This document shows positions 9,771 to 21,100 of a stretch of 64,000 bases of DNA, one piece after another. A model generated the notes under the pieces. The model worked only from the letters and a program-made list of their open reading frames with translations, searched no databases and had not been told where the DNA came from. The DNA comes from Durusdinium trenchii (taxonomy: Eukaryota > Sar > Dinophyceae > Suessiales > Symbiodiniaceae). Position numbers and translations under genes: made by a program. The stretch covers positions 34,355-98,354 of the forward strand of contig CAXAMN010008469.1 in NCBI GenBank assembly GCA_963970005.1. The letters run 5' to 3'. Each line of letters opens with the position of its first letter. Within the stretch, counting starts at the first letter, position 1.

Positions 9771-11796
9771 TTCCTCAAGGGCAGGGGCCGTGCAGACATC
9801 ATGATTCGCCTGAAGCTTGGTTCCACCATCAAGTACCGGCTCCAGCGCGGCGCTGTGCACCCGGTGATGTCATGGGGGGCCCAGGCCAACGGACTGGTTC
9901 CCCAAAGAAGGCAACAGCTTCGGGTGATGGCAGCGAGAGGCCTAGATATTCAGAGGTCTGGTTCTGTGGATGCCGTTTTTGACATGCATCAAGACAAGAG
10001 TGACCCAGGGGACTCCATCATCTTGCAACACGTCCACACGGTCTGGAAGGTACTTCACTCCTTTGATGAGAGCGCTCGCAACCTCTTTTGGATCAGCCGG
10101 AATGCAGCTCTTGACCTGCTTCTCTGGCAAGTAGTGACGGGATCCCTCTAAGCTCTTCAAGCCTACTTGCTTGACTATGACTTCGACATCTCCAACGGCA
10201 AAGCATGGAAGCGCACGGGATACGGAGGCATTCCAGACTGCACTATCAGCCTCGAGGCACTATGGCCGGAGATCCAACAGAAGTTTATAGATGAATTTCA
10301 CTGGCAACGTCTCTTGCGTTTGACCAGGTACACCGGCTGCAACGACCTCGAAAGGAAATTGGATTGGATTGTCAGCAAGACGCTACAAAAGATGACATCG
10401 GACAAGATCGCCACTGGGATCAGAGCACTCCATCAAGGCACACTTCACGGACAAGAAGGCAAATGCCCGCTTTGTGGAGTTGAACTCACCTTCATCCATC
10501 TTCTGTGGGAATGCAGCTTCTGGGAAGGAAGAGTTCAGCCACTTCCAGCCCAATGGCATGAACGCACTCAGGCCAACTCTGAACCGGAACTTTGGAACAG
10601 AGGCATGATTCAGTCCATCTTCTATGTTCCTGATGGAGGCATGGCAACCTTCACTGGAGAAGGACTATGGGCAAACCTAGAAGCTTGCAACCTCCCTGCG
10701 GGCCATGCGGTGTCAATTGCGGTGGCTCCCACATCCAAAGATCCCAAATACCGACGGTATGTCTTTGCCATCTGCATTCACCGGAATTTGTCCAGGGCAG
10801 GCAACACGGCTCAGGGCTGTTTTCTATGGGCTCAAGCACCTCTCTCTCCACGTCCGGGACAAGATCCATGTGGCTGCCTTTCAGCACTCCATCTGGAAGC
10901 ACTGGTCCTTCTCGGCTGCGCATGAAAAGTTCCCGGACCTCAGCAAAGGCCTCGAACATTAAGATTTCGACCAAGTGAGGCTCCTGCTTTTTGACAAGCA
11001 AGAAGCCGATTCAAATCAAAACAAGAAAGCCTTCCAGAAAGACACACAAGCCAAAGCTGTCTAAACAACTCTCCTGGCTAGACCAGAAGAGATTCTGGAC
11101 CTTCAACGACACATAGATGAAGACACTAGAGACGTCCTTTGTGTCGCAGGGGCAAAAATAGACATCCTTCTTCGCAACACGGAGCACTTCCTTCACAGCA
11201 AGGCTCCACAGCAGGAAAATGTCAAAGTCCCCATGGTCCAGAAAAAACGAGACCTTCTGGCTTGCTTCTTGAAAGAGCCTCAAGATCAGGGTCACCAATG
11301 GGCTCCTTTCAGATCTGGAGTACAATGCTCTCAATGCAAACAGAGGTACCACACCAAATCTCTTCTCAAAGATCTTCGAGAGGGCCTCACCACGCCATGC
11401 TCGCAAGCAGTGGCAACCAAGCAGGGCAAGAAGACCCGTTTCGAGGTCATCCACGACCTCATTGAGAGCCAAGATGATCCTCGCCCAGGCACTCACCATT
11501 TCCGCCTTGAAAAGGCGTATTTGCGGTGTTCCTCGTGCCGCAACTACGTGCTGGCAAGAGCAGGGGAAGGCACGTTCAACCGATTCCTGGGAGAGGTCTG
11601 TCACACAGGACCGATCGACAAAGATCAATGGAGTGGACACCCCACTCATCAGATGACCCGAACTGGCAACACGGTGGAGTGCAGATGCTGCCACCAACGA
11701 AGCCGAGTACAAGAAGGGGCCATCATCCTCACCCAGAAGCTCCGTGCGGCCTGCTCCAACAGCGGCTTTGGAGATCTCATGAAGATGCTGGCATGA
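9771..11796 (+). pseudogene. LINE ORF C-terminal part: CCHC knuckle, RNase H-like and Cys-pair region
   Basis: The RT frame continues to a second stop at 10149-10151 and again to about 10925. It contains CPLCGVELTFIHLLWEC (nt 10465 on), the CCHC-type element found C-terminal to many LINE reverse transcriptases. Near 10790-10960 a different frame gives TRLRAVFYGLKHLS, resembling an RNase H helix. From 11233 to 11796 a further frame encodes paired cysteines (CSQC, CSSC, CRCC), a probable zinc-binding tail. Frames change at least twice, so this is a decayed copy. Confidence 0.6.
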
Positions 11797-12419
11797 GACC
11801 AGTCAAACACATGCAGACGAAAAGAGCCGGACAAAAATATATATATATATATTTTGAATTTTGAATTATAATTTTTGATATGTATATATTATATTCGGTT
11901 TGATCGATTTGTTTCGACAAATTTCGAAACACTAATTTGGTGATTATTTGATATTTAATCGTTTAAATTTGGTATAATATTAAATTTATGAAAAGATACG
12001 ATATATATTTGTTTTATTATTAAGAATTATACTATATTAATGTGTTTCAATATTAAATTTTATATTGATTTTTGAATTATTCGCGATTGTTATTTTGGGT
12101 ATTGATGTTTGATATTTTAGAATGTATTTTTCATTTTCTTAAATTTTACGAATTTTTAAACTAGATATATATAATATAATGAAATTATATTTAAATATAT
12201 ATTTATTAAATATGTTTTTGGATATATAGGAATTTTGAATTTTATGGTTAAAAAATTTTTGTTATTTTCTTTGGATATTTTTAACTATAATATATATAAT
12301 TAAAATAATTGATGTATATATTTTGGTATTATTAGTATTAGATATTCTTGAATATTTTTGTTTAAGAAACTATGGATTATATTATGAATATATTGGACAA
12401 TATAGATGAATATTGAAGG

Positions 12420-13375
12420 GACGGAAGGAAACCATATCTTTATGGATAATATGCATTTTAAGCTATTTTAGCGTGGAATAAATTCATGAATATCATCGGA
12501 CATTAGCCCAAATATATGGTAGAATTAGGACCTATGGCATGAATTGGGTATTGCACTTGATGCGGTTTTAATCGAATAATCTATTTTGGGTAAATAGCCA
12601 CCTAAATGAACGATAATCCGAATCTCCTTTTGAGGATAGATTTTAGAATTCCAGAAATATAATATTATCGTGACAGGGTGGTAGATTGCCTGAATTCGGG
12701 ACGCTCGCCGCAGGCCCAAGAATTCTTTGAGAAAAATTATTGCTCACGATGTTTATTGGCGATAATGCCAAGAATATCTATCTTGCTTTTTTGATAGAAA
12801 TTGATGAATTGAAAGCAATTGCTACAGAGGCGGTTGATATAATCCTTTTTAATGATTCGGACGTGATATTCCGACATATTTGATCGCAACCATTGTTGAT
12901 TCGATTGATTTGCGATCTGAACCGGATCGATTGCCGCCTGCCTTCTACGAAGAATTGCTGAGTTGGCCAATGCAGCGCCGCAATTTTGAGAGTTGTAGGA
13001 CAATATGCAATTTTGCTGAATTCGTTGTTATTTATGCTTATGTCGATTCAGGACCATGAAGCACATACAGGATTTATTCGTTCAACCAACGTTTAATTCC
13101 CTGGTCGATATGGTGAAGACGGTTCTGTCGGAATTTTGTATTTGTTTTAGGGTTGGAAATTGGTAATCCCATTCCTATAATTAGGGTTCCTATTGATTTG
13201 GCATCTCCGCATCTCGAAAATAGATGTCGATTTTTGAGTTCGTGGACCGCCGTTCGCCCCATTCGGCGGGCTGCCGACATGGCGCATTCCTTTTCTGACA
13301 CTTGAGCCGCTCTGCGATTGGACATGTTGCACGCAGCGTTACTTGCGCTGCGCTCGTGCGATCGATCGTCCGAGA
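12420..13375. other. Mixed-composition island, no identifiable gene
   Basis: Several short minus-strand frames (12525-12719, 12737-13003, 13074-13325) are open but contain no motif I recognise. The strand bias and setting suggest further decayed retroelement sequence, but this is inference only. Confidence 0.3.
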
Positions 13376-14286
13376 TATATGTTAAAAATGATTTTTAATA
13401 ATAATTTCTTATATTTTTTGATAATTAATGATATTTTCTTAAAAAAAAGAATCATATTAGAGAAATTGTTATTTCAAAAGAAACCAAATATATATTATTA
13501 ATGATTTAGTTTATATTCATATCAATTTTTATTTATTGATGTATATATTATAGTTTAAATCTATTAATTATCTAATTTGTTTGTTTTGAATTGATATTTA
13601 AAAATAACATAAATATTATATTTAAAAGATATAATAATTAATCAATTAAGAAAATTGAAATTGTTTAATTGATCATATTATATATATATATATATTTACA
13701 TAGGTTATATTAATATTGATATATATATATAAAATATATTGTATTTTGATAAATATGATATTAATATATAATTTTGATTATATATATATTTAAAAGCAAT
13801 TAAGAATCTTAGATATCGATTATATATATTAAATCAATAATCAATAAATATAGATTATATAATTATTAATTTTCAATTAAGGCCATAGAAGAAATATCAA
13901 ATAATTCCAACCCATCCAATCAAAAGATAACGAAAGAATCCCACTAAGATATACAAATTAATTATACGGCGTATAATCCTCTCATAATATATAAATAAAA
14001 ATATTATAAATAAAATTATAAAAATAAACATATATTATATATATATTTCATTCATTCAATTGCCGGCGAATGGGTGATCCTCGCCCGTGTTGGGCCGCAC
14101 ATCGGCCGCTCATCGAAGATGGACATTTCTACGAGCGTCAAGGCCATCGAGATGCACTTATGGAAAGTGCTCTGAAATCAGCGTAGCTAAAGCGGAAGTG
14201 CAATGCTCATGAGAGATCAGAGGGAGTGGACGACGATATTCCATCTTTATGGTGGTTCCAGGGGCAAGCCACAACATGTAGATATC

Positions 14287-15369
14287 CTAGTAGAAAGCCG
14301 TGTCGCGAATCAAACGACCAGGAGGTTGATTGTCATTACACAACAATCCACATCCTGAATTGAAGAGCACAGCTTGGTAATGACCTTCGGTCGGAGAAGA
14401 TCCTTTGTGGATGATTCCGGCAATCATTTGGAATTCATGCCATGTCAGGGAGCAATGGCTCAAGCCATCAAACACTGGCATCAGGACCTGACATATCATT
14501 TCATCATCATGTCGATTATTCAATGCCGGATACCGCTCTAGCTGGATGCAAACAAAATGATTCTGGGCTCTCAGGGCATTGACAAAGGGTTTTTGTCGGT
14601 GCCACAGGCGAATGGAATCAAGGAGCCATTCTCTTCTGTATTGGCCGAAATTCGCGCATCCTATGCATGGGTTGTCAAACTCTGGTCGGGCATCAAAATC
14701 TTTTCGAACATTTGGCCTCGAAGCCATCCAGAAAATTCACCTGTATCATATTGTGCAGGTGACTCATGAGATCGAAACCAATCCCGGAGGTGGTTTGCAA
14801 AACACGAGCCATTGCATGGAAAAATGGCCTCCCCTGCATAAGTGGTAAACATGCTCAAAATCGGCTGTGTCCATGTTCCCCAAATTTCAAGATTCAAATC
14901 CATGGTCATATATTTATCCATACCTGAGCCGGCAACACGCTATTGATGTAGCATATGTTTCCATCATTGAACAAATTGGCGGTCATGATCCCACATATCA
15001 TCTGCGTAATCGTTGGGATATAGCAATTGCTAACGGAGATCTCTGAAGGCTGGCCTAACGCATCCTCATCAATATAAATTGCGTAATGCCGTTTCCGGCC
15101 AACTTCAATAGCAGGGAATGAAATTCTACAGCTTCCGGGCCTCTCAAATTCAGATCGAGCCGCCAAGGAATGGCCACGGTTGTATCCTCAGCCCATGTGA
15201 GCTGATCAGGTCGGAGAAGACAACAATGAATCATGCAAAGGATGGAAATTCGATGGCCAGAGGAATGGATAATATACCATCCATTGGCTTCCCATTGGCT
15301 ATTGAGTTGCCAGCCTGTCTCCTGCAGCAAAATCATTCGTAAGGGTTGGTGGAATTCCATGCCAATCAT
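14287..15369 (-). pseudogene. Endonuclease plus USP-like domain remnant of a second LINE (LINE B)
   Basis: Read on the minus strand, 15369-15055 gives MILLQETGW followed by EANGW...SSG, the LQETHW-type start of an AP-like (EEP) endonuclease. About 14990-14930 gives FNDGNICYINSVL, a close match to the USP Cys box (N-x-G-N-x-C-Y-x-N-S). About 14727-14287 gives FVCIQLERYP, then IIHKGSSPTEGHYQAVLF and LLCNDNQPP, matching the USP pattern of a His box followed by an Asp-containing segment. The parts lie in different frames separated by AT-rich lesions, so it is non-functional. No RT is visible downstream; that stretch has become almost pure AT. Confidence 0.6.
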
Positions 15370-16559
15370 TCAATATATTGCAATCCATCCAACAAAATAT
15401 GTTCAAGGCATCAGTGCTCTGGCCCATCTGGGGCTGAGATATAATCTTCGGAGATCTGGTGTCCAATTCCTTTCTCAGCAATTGGCCGTAACCAATTGTC
15501 GCCCAAACCTCGTTAATTTTCGTGCCAGGCCTAGTTGATTGTGGCTGGGCTTCGGCACTCTGCCCATTAGACGAGGAACCCATAACAACTTTCGAGGTGT
15601 TCGATATCCATATCCCATTTGGGATCAGGTATTTCAATTCAATCAAGTGGATTTGTAGAAGGAACAATCAAATAAATCGAAATATCCGATCAAATTCATT
15701 ATTAAATCCGAAATAATAAACAAGAAATATTGTCCATCAAATTTCCAGCAATAAAATATAATCAACAATCGTACAAAGCAGATGCCAAAATCCTAAAAAA
15801 TAATAATTGCCGTATTTTAAGGCTAAAATAGATTTATATCATTATATTATTAATAATATGGTTTTTTTCAATTCGATATTAATATAATATCTTAATAAAT
15901 AAAGAATAAAATATATATTCTTCCATTCAAATTAAAATTTTATATATTTACAATATATTTATATATGTAAAATCTATATAATTCGACCCAATAATACATA
16001 TTAAAAATAAACCAATAATTCTATAATATATTATATCTATATATTCTAAAATATAATTATGCATTTATCGAATTAAATCCAAAATATATATATTTTAAAG
16101 AAATATAAATGCAAATAAGAAAAAAAATAATTAATATAAAAATATCTTTAAAACTTATAGAAAAATATTAATATTTATAATATCGTATTCCTTTAAGAAG
16201 AAAAAAATTATTAATTCATTATACACAAGATAAATAATAAAATATCATTTATATTTATATTCATTAAATTCAATCGATTCTTATCAAAAAAATTGTTTTC
16301 ATAATATATATATATTTATTTAATTCTTTTAATATATATTCATTATTAAATATATCTATCAATTATTTCTTATTTTAAAAAATATATATATATAATAATA
16401 TATTTATATTTATATATAATCAAATTATTTCAATATTTCCTTTTTATTAATATATTATATTGTAATATATAGAATATAATTTATATTGATTTATTTATAT
16501 TATTTATTTGTATTAGAATATATTTTAAAATATATAGGATGGATATTTGAAAAAATATT

Positions 16560-16740
16560 CCCATGCGGTGATGACGCTAACGACGCATTCCGACAATATA
16601 TTTACCGCACACTTGTAAAATGTGACGACGCATTGCCACGACGCCTTCCCCCTGATAACGCATTACCTGGTGATGACGCATTGTGAAGACACATTCCGCG
16701 ACGACGCATTCTCCCCTGATGACACAGTAGTCCTTGTTTC
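16560..16740. repeat. Degenerate tandem repeat around GACGCATTCC
   Basis: At least six imperfect copies of a (C/T)GA(T/C)GACGCATT(C/G)C-like unit occur with variable C-rich spacers at the right edge of the AT-rich tract. No coding function seen. Confidence 0.6.
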
Positions 16741-16876
16741 CTTTTTACATCTCATCCGAAATAATTCCGGAATTTCGATGATTTGATTCCTTTATTCCCC
16801 AATAGCCATGCTATGGGGTCTTGCAAAACTAATAGGCGGACGGGCGCCGTCGGGTCACCGTCAGAGCTGGTGGGCG

Positions 16877-17870
16877 GATGGTGTCCCGGTCATGTTTTGA
16901 TGGCGTCCGGGTCATGTGATGCTGGTGTCCCGGTCATGTTTTGATGGTGTCCCGATCATGTTTTGATTGTGACCCAGTCATGTTGTGATGGTGTCCCGTC
17001 CTGTTTTGATGGTGTCCCGGTCATGTTTTGATGGTGTCCCGGTCATGTTGTGATGGTGTCCCGGTCATGTTTTGANNNNNNNNNNNNNNNNNNNNNNNNN
17101 NNNNNNNNNNNNNNNNNNNNNNNNNNNNNNNNNNNNNNNNNNNNNNNNNNNNNNNNNNNNNNNNNNNNNNNNNNNNNNNNNNNNNNNNNNNNNNNNNNNN
17201 NNNNNNNNNNNNNNNNNNNNNNNNNNNNNNNNNNNNNNNNNNNNNNNNNNNNNNNNNNNNNNNNNNNNNNNNNNNNNNNNNNNNNNNNNNNNNNNNNNNN
17301 NNNNNNNNNNNNNNNNNNNNNNNNNNNNNNNNNNNNNNNNNNNNNNNNNNNNNNNNNNNNNNNNNNNNNNNNNNNNNNNNNNNNNNNNNNNNNNNNNNNN
17401 NNNNNNNNNNNNNNNNNNNNNNNNNNNNNNNNNNNNNNNNNNNNNNNNNNNNNNNNNNNNNNNNNNNNNNNNNNNCGCGGTCATGTTGTGATGGTGTCCC
17501 GATCATGTTTTGATTGTGTCCCGGTCGTGTTTTGATGGTGTCCCGGTCCTGTTTTGATGGTGTCCCGGTCCTGTTTTGATGGTGTTCCGGTCATGTTGTG
17601 ATGGTGTCCCGGTCATGTGATTGTGTCCCGGTCATGTGGTGATGGTGTCCCGGTTATGTTTTGATGGTGTCTCGGTCGTGTTGTGACAGTGTCCCGGTCT
17701 TATTGGGATGGCGTCTCCGTCATGTCATGCTGGTGTTCCGGTCACCTTGTGATGGTGCGCCGGTTATGTTGTGATGGTGTCCTAATCATGTTGTGACGGT
17801 GTCTCGGTCATGTTTTGATGGTGCTTGGGTCATTTTGTGATGGTGTCCCGGTTATATGATGATGGTGTGC
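16877..17870 (+). repeat. 22-bp minisatellite, interrupted by assembly gap
   Basis: The head-to-tail unit is GATGGTGTCCCGGTCATGTT plus two T, with point variants (GATCATG, TGTTGTG, CCTGTTTT) and some shorter units. Copies lie on both sides of the N run in the same phase and orientation, so the gap is almost certainly more of the same array. Confidence 0.9.
17076..17475. other. Assembly gap of 400 N
   Basis: Exactly 400 N, a round number that suggests an estimated or placeholder length within the minisatellite. Confidence 0.99.
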
Positions 17871-17905
17871 AAGGAAGAGATGGTCGATGTATTGAAAATA
17901 GTAAT

Positions 17906-18132
17906 TGTGAATTTCGAGCAATAGACATGAGTTGAAGTCATTTGATGATGACTGCGTTCGAGTTTGCACTCGCCGCGCCGCTCCTTTCGTTAGCGCGCTT
18001 GAGCCACATGACGTGGCCGCCCGTACTTGATCTTGAGAGAAAAGGTCCCCACAGCAGCAGACGGAAACTTAGAGCGTTCCGCATCGACGGTGAACTCGGT
18101 TTGATCTCCTTTCGTGTTCCCGTGTTTTCACA
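17906..18132 (+). repeat. 5' LTR of copia element 2
   Basis: 227 bp, begins TGTGAA and ends TTCACA. It matches 25735-25961 at every position I compared. It should contain the element promoter, but no clear TATA motif is visible. Confidence 0.97.
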
Positions 18133-18133
18133 T

Positions 18134-18145
18134 TGGTAGCGGAGC
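18134..18145 (+). promoter_or_regulatory. Primer-binding site of element 2
   Basis: TGGTAGCGGAGC begins one base after the LTR. TGGTAGC is complementary to the 3' end of eukaryotic initiator Met tRNA, the usual copia primer. A closely similar TGGTAAGCGGAGC is found in element 3. Confidence 0.8.
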
Positions 18146-18178
18146 TGCCAAAGAGCAGCTCCGGATCCGCCCGCCGCC

Positions 18179-21100
18179 ATGTCTCGATCCCCGAAGGGAA
18201 GCTCGCAGGCAAAAGAGCCGGCCGAGAAGGCCATCCCTGCAAAAGATGAAAGAAGCTACATCCCGCGCTTCGACAACACGATGACCGGCTACCGAGAGTG
18301 GCGCAAGAGGATCCTGCTGTTCGCCCGCCGCCAGGCGATCCAAGGAAGAGCAAATGCGACAGGTCTGTCAGTCCTGTCGATCTTGGAAGGTGCAAGCTGG
18401 CGCCAATGCGAGGACTTGGACCTCGACGCCCTCGAGAAGGACGATGGCCTCAAGAGCATTTTGCAGAGGCTGGACGCCCAATGGCAGTATGATGATCGGG
18501 TTGAAATGCCTGACGCATTCGAGAAGTACTTCTACAAGACGCAACGTCGAGTTGGGCAGTCGCTCCTCGAGTTCTGCACTGAGCACCAGCAGTCCCTTCG
18601 AGAACTTCAAAAGTACAAGATATCGCTCCCCGAGCAGGTCGCTGGTTGGCTGTTGTTGAGAAAAGCTGGCTTGAGCAAAGATCAACAACAGATGATCTAC
18701 ACACAGACCGGCACCGACATGTCCCTCAACAACATCGAGAAGTCCATGTACATGATCCTCGGACAAGACTACAAGCATGTCCACCAACCTGCAGTCCGAC
18801 GAGCTGAGAACCAAAGCTTCCAAGGACGATGGAAATCCCGCCAACTCATCCACATGGCTGAGGACGATGAGCTTTGGGAACAGGATGACTGGACAGAAGA
18901 CTATGAGCCCGATGAAGATGCTTTCTATGAAGCTGATGAATGGTATGACCAGGAGTACGACCTCGTTGATGACCCAGAAGATTTGGCATACCTCCATCAC
19001 ACCGATGAGGACACGATCTTCGACACCGAAGAGTACGACATGGCAATGGCAGCTTACACTGATGCCAAACAACGGGTGCTTGAACTCAAGCGCTCACGTG
19101 GTTTCTATCCAGTGGTTGCTATGGTCGACAAGAACCAGCTCCCCGTCATGGCTAACGCCAACAGCAGTTCAGGTGGAAAGAGTCCGAAAGGACGTGGGAA
19201 AAAGGGGAAATCAAAGTCCAAGGCACCACAAGGAAAAGGACCACAAGGAAAAGCTCGTGCACGTGATGCAATGGTGTGTCACCGATGTGGCAAGCCTGGA
19301 CACTTCGCCTCGCAATGCAAGGCAGCAAGCTCTAGCACGACCTCGACCTCAGCAAAGAAGAGAACTTTGGAGGAATCAGATCCTCTTCTCACTGGCATGG
19401 TTCTTTTTGAGAATGACCTGGCTTGTGAGAATGACACCTCTCCAAAGAATGTCATGTCTCATGAGAATGTCACCGCCTCTGAGAATGTCATGATTTGTGA
19501 GAATGCCACCCCTCATGAGAATGTCATGACCCTTGTGAATGACACAGTCCAAGTCGAGTTCTATGACTGCGAAGAGTTCTTTGAGTGCGAAGACGCCTAC
19601 AGCAGCTCAGATGTCCTAGTGTCTGAGCATGAATGGTTGGTCCCTCCAGAAATGGCAATTCAGGATCAAGGAGCATCTAGCTTCCTGATCGGCACGGAGT
19701 ACATCCTTCGTTACATGGCTTGGTTGCAGCTCCTTGGCGTCGATCTCTCACGACTGGAGTTCAAGAAGTGCAGCAAACACTTCAAGTTTGGCGGAGACGC
19801 CAGTGGTCACGCAAGATGGCTTTTGTCCGTGCCCACGTACATCAACGGCAAGGCAGGCTTCATTCAGGCCTACATTATCTTCGGAGCCACACCTCCCCTC
19901 CTTGGGAGACCAGTGATGGAAAGGCTTCAAGCAGTTGTCGACTTCGGAGCCTACAAGATGCAAATCCTTGGCAGTGATTGGCTTCCAATTGAGAAAGGAC
20001 GCCAAAACACCATGCTCATGAGGCTAGCTCGCAAAGAAGCTGGTCCAATGCAGTTCAACAACCACCAGTTCGACCTTCGAACTGAGGATGACCACCATGA
20101 GATCCTTCGCTTCGACGACCTCATTGAAGACATGAAGGCCCAGAGTCGCTTCAGTTGCATCAAGAGCAACCTGGAAAAGACCTTCAAGCCCTCCACGGTC
20201 TTTATGGCTGAAAACCTGGAATCACCTCCTCAAGAAGGTGAGAAAGAAAAGAACCAAGAGTCACTTCGCGGTTTCTGGAACATGGTGCTGGAACAGATCT
20301 GCAAGGAAGAAAGACGGCTACAACGTGAAGTCCTTCATGCCCGTGATCACCAACCTGACCGACAGCCAGTGGTCTGGGAAGTCTATGTCGGACGTGGCAA
20401 TGTCACCAAAGAATGTCAACGACTTGGTGCCAAAGTTCGACGATTTGGACTTGAAGATGGCTGGAACTTCAACAAAGCAGCCGACCGTCGTGCCTTCCTG
20501 CAGCTAGCTGATGAAGAAGCACCTGATGAAATGTGGCTGAGTCCAAAATGTACACTATGGAGCACCATGCAGAACATCAACGTCAAAACAGAAGACGATC
20601 GGCTTCACCTCAAAGCTCGCCGACAAGAAGACCATGAAAAGCATCTCAAGTTCTGCCGTCGTGCCTATCTTGGACAGGTGCGCCGAGGTTCACATGCTCA
20701 CATAGAACATCCAGCTCATGCGCTGTCCTGGAAAACTCCAGCTTTCGCCAACCTCCCCGGCTACAAGGTCATTTTTGATCAATGTGAGTATGGCGCAACC
20801 ACTATGAACGACAACCACGAAGAGATGCCCATCAAGAAGCCAACAGCTCTTCAAACAACAAAGTTGGCAATGGTCCGACGAATGTCCAAGAGATGCAGTG
20901 GTGATCACATGCACCAAACCCTCGAAGGCAGCAACAGATGCCACAAGGCTGAGGACTACCCCGTCAAGATGGCACAGCATATAGCACATGCCCTCGTTCA
21001 GCCTGAAGGACTTGAAGAACAGACCTTTGCTGCTGGAGATGGCGATGAACAAGAGTTGACTGGTGTTCTTCGAAAGCTGGCCACCACCCATGGATCGGAA

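Larger units (their letters stand above)
7056..11834 (+). mobile_element. Decayed LINE-type retrotransposon with USP-like domain (LINE A)
   Basis: The segments above read in one direction and order: USP-like, linker, RT, CCHC, RNase H-like, Cys pairs. They are broken by at least four stops or frameshifts. The 3' side ends where a short AT repeat starts near 11836, compatible with a simple-sequence tail. The left boundary is uncertain; no endonuclease domain was found, so the copy is probably 5' truncated. Confidence 0.7.
11838..16560. other. Extremely AT-rich tract with islands of ordinary composition
   Basis: Long runs consist almost only of A and T (for example 11840-12400, 13380-14050, 15720-16550). 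They are interrupted by islands of mixed composition at about 12420-13375 and 14060-15680. The flanking sequence is roughly balanced in GC. No gene, tRNA or rRNA is recognisable in the AT-rich runs. The island at 14060-15680 holds LINE remnants on the minus strand. Confidence 0.8.

Noticed and set aside
11838-16560. AT-rich tract as an organelle genome fragment
   Set aside because: No rRNA, tRNA or organelle protein motif was found, and the islands contain LINE-type endonuclease and USP motifs.
17021-17535. Long open frames across the N run on both strands
   Set aside because: They consist of unknown residues from the 400-N gap and minisatellite; no coding evidence.
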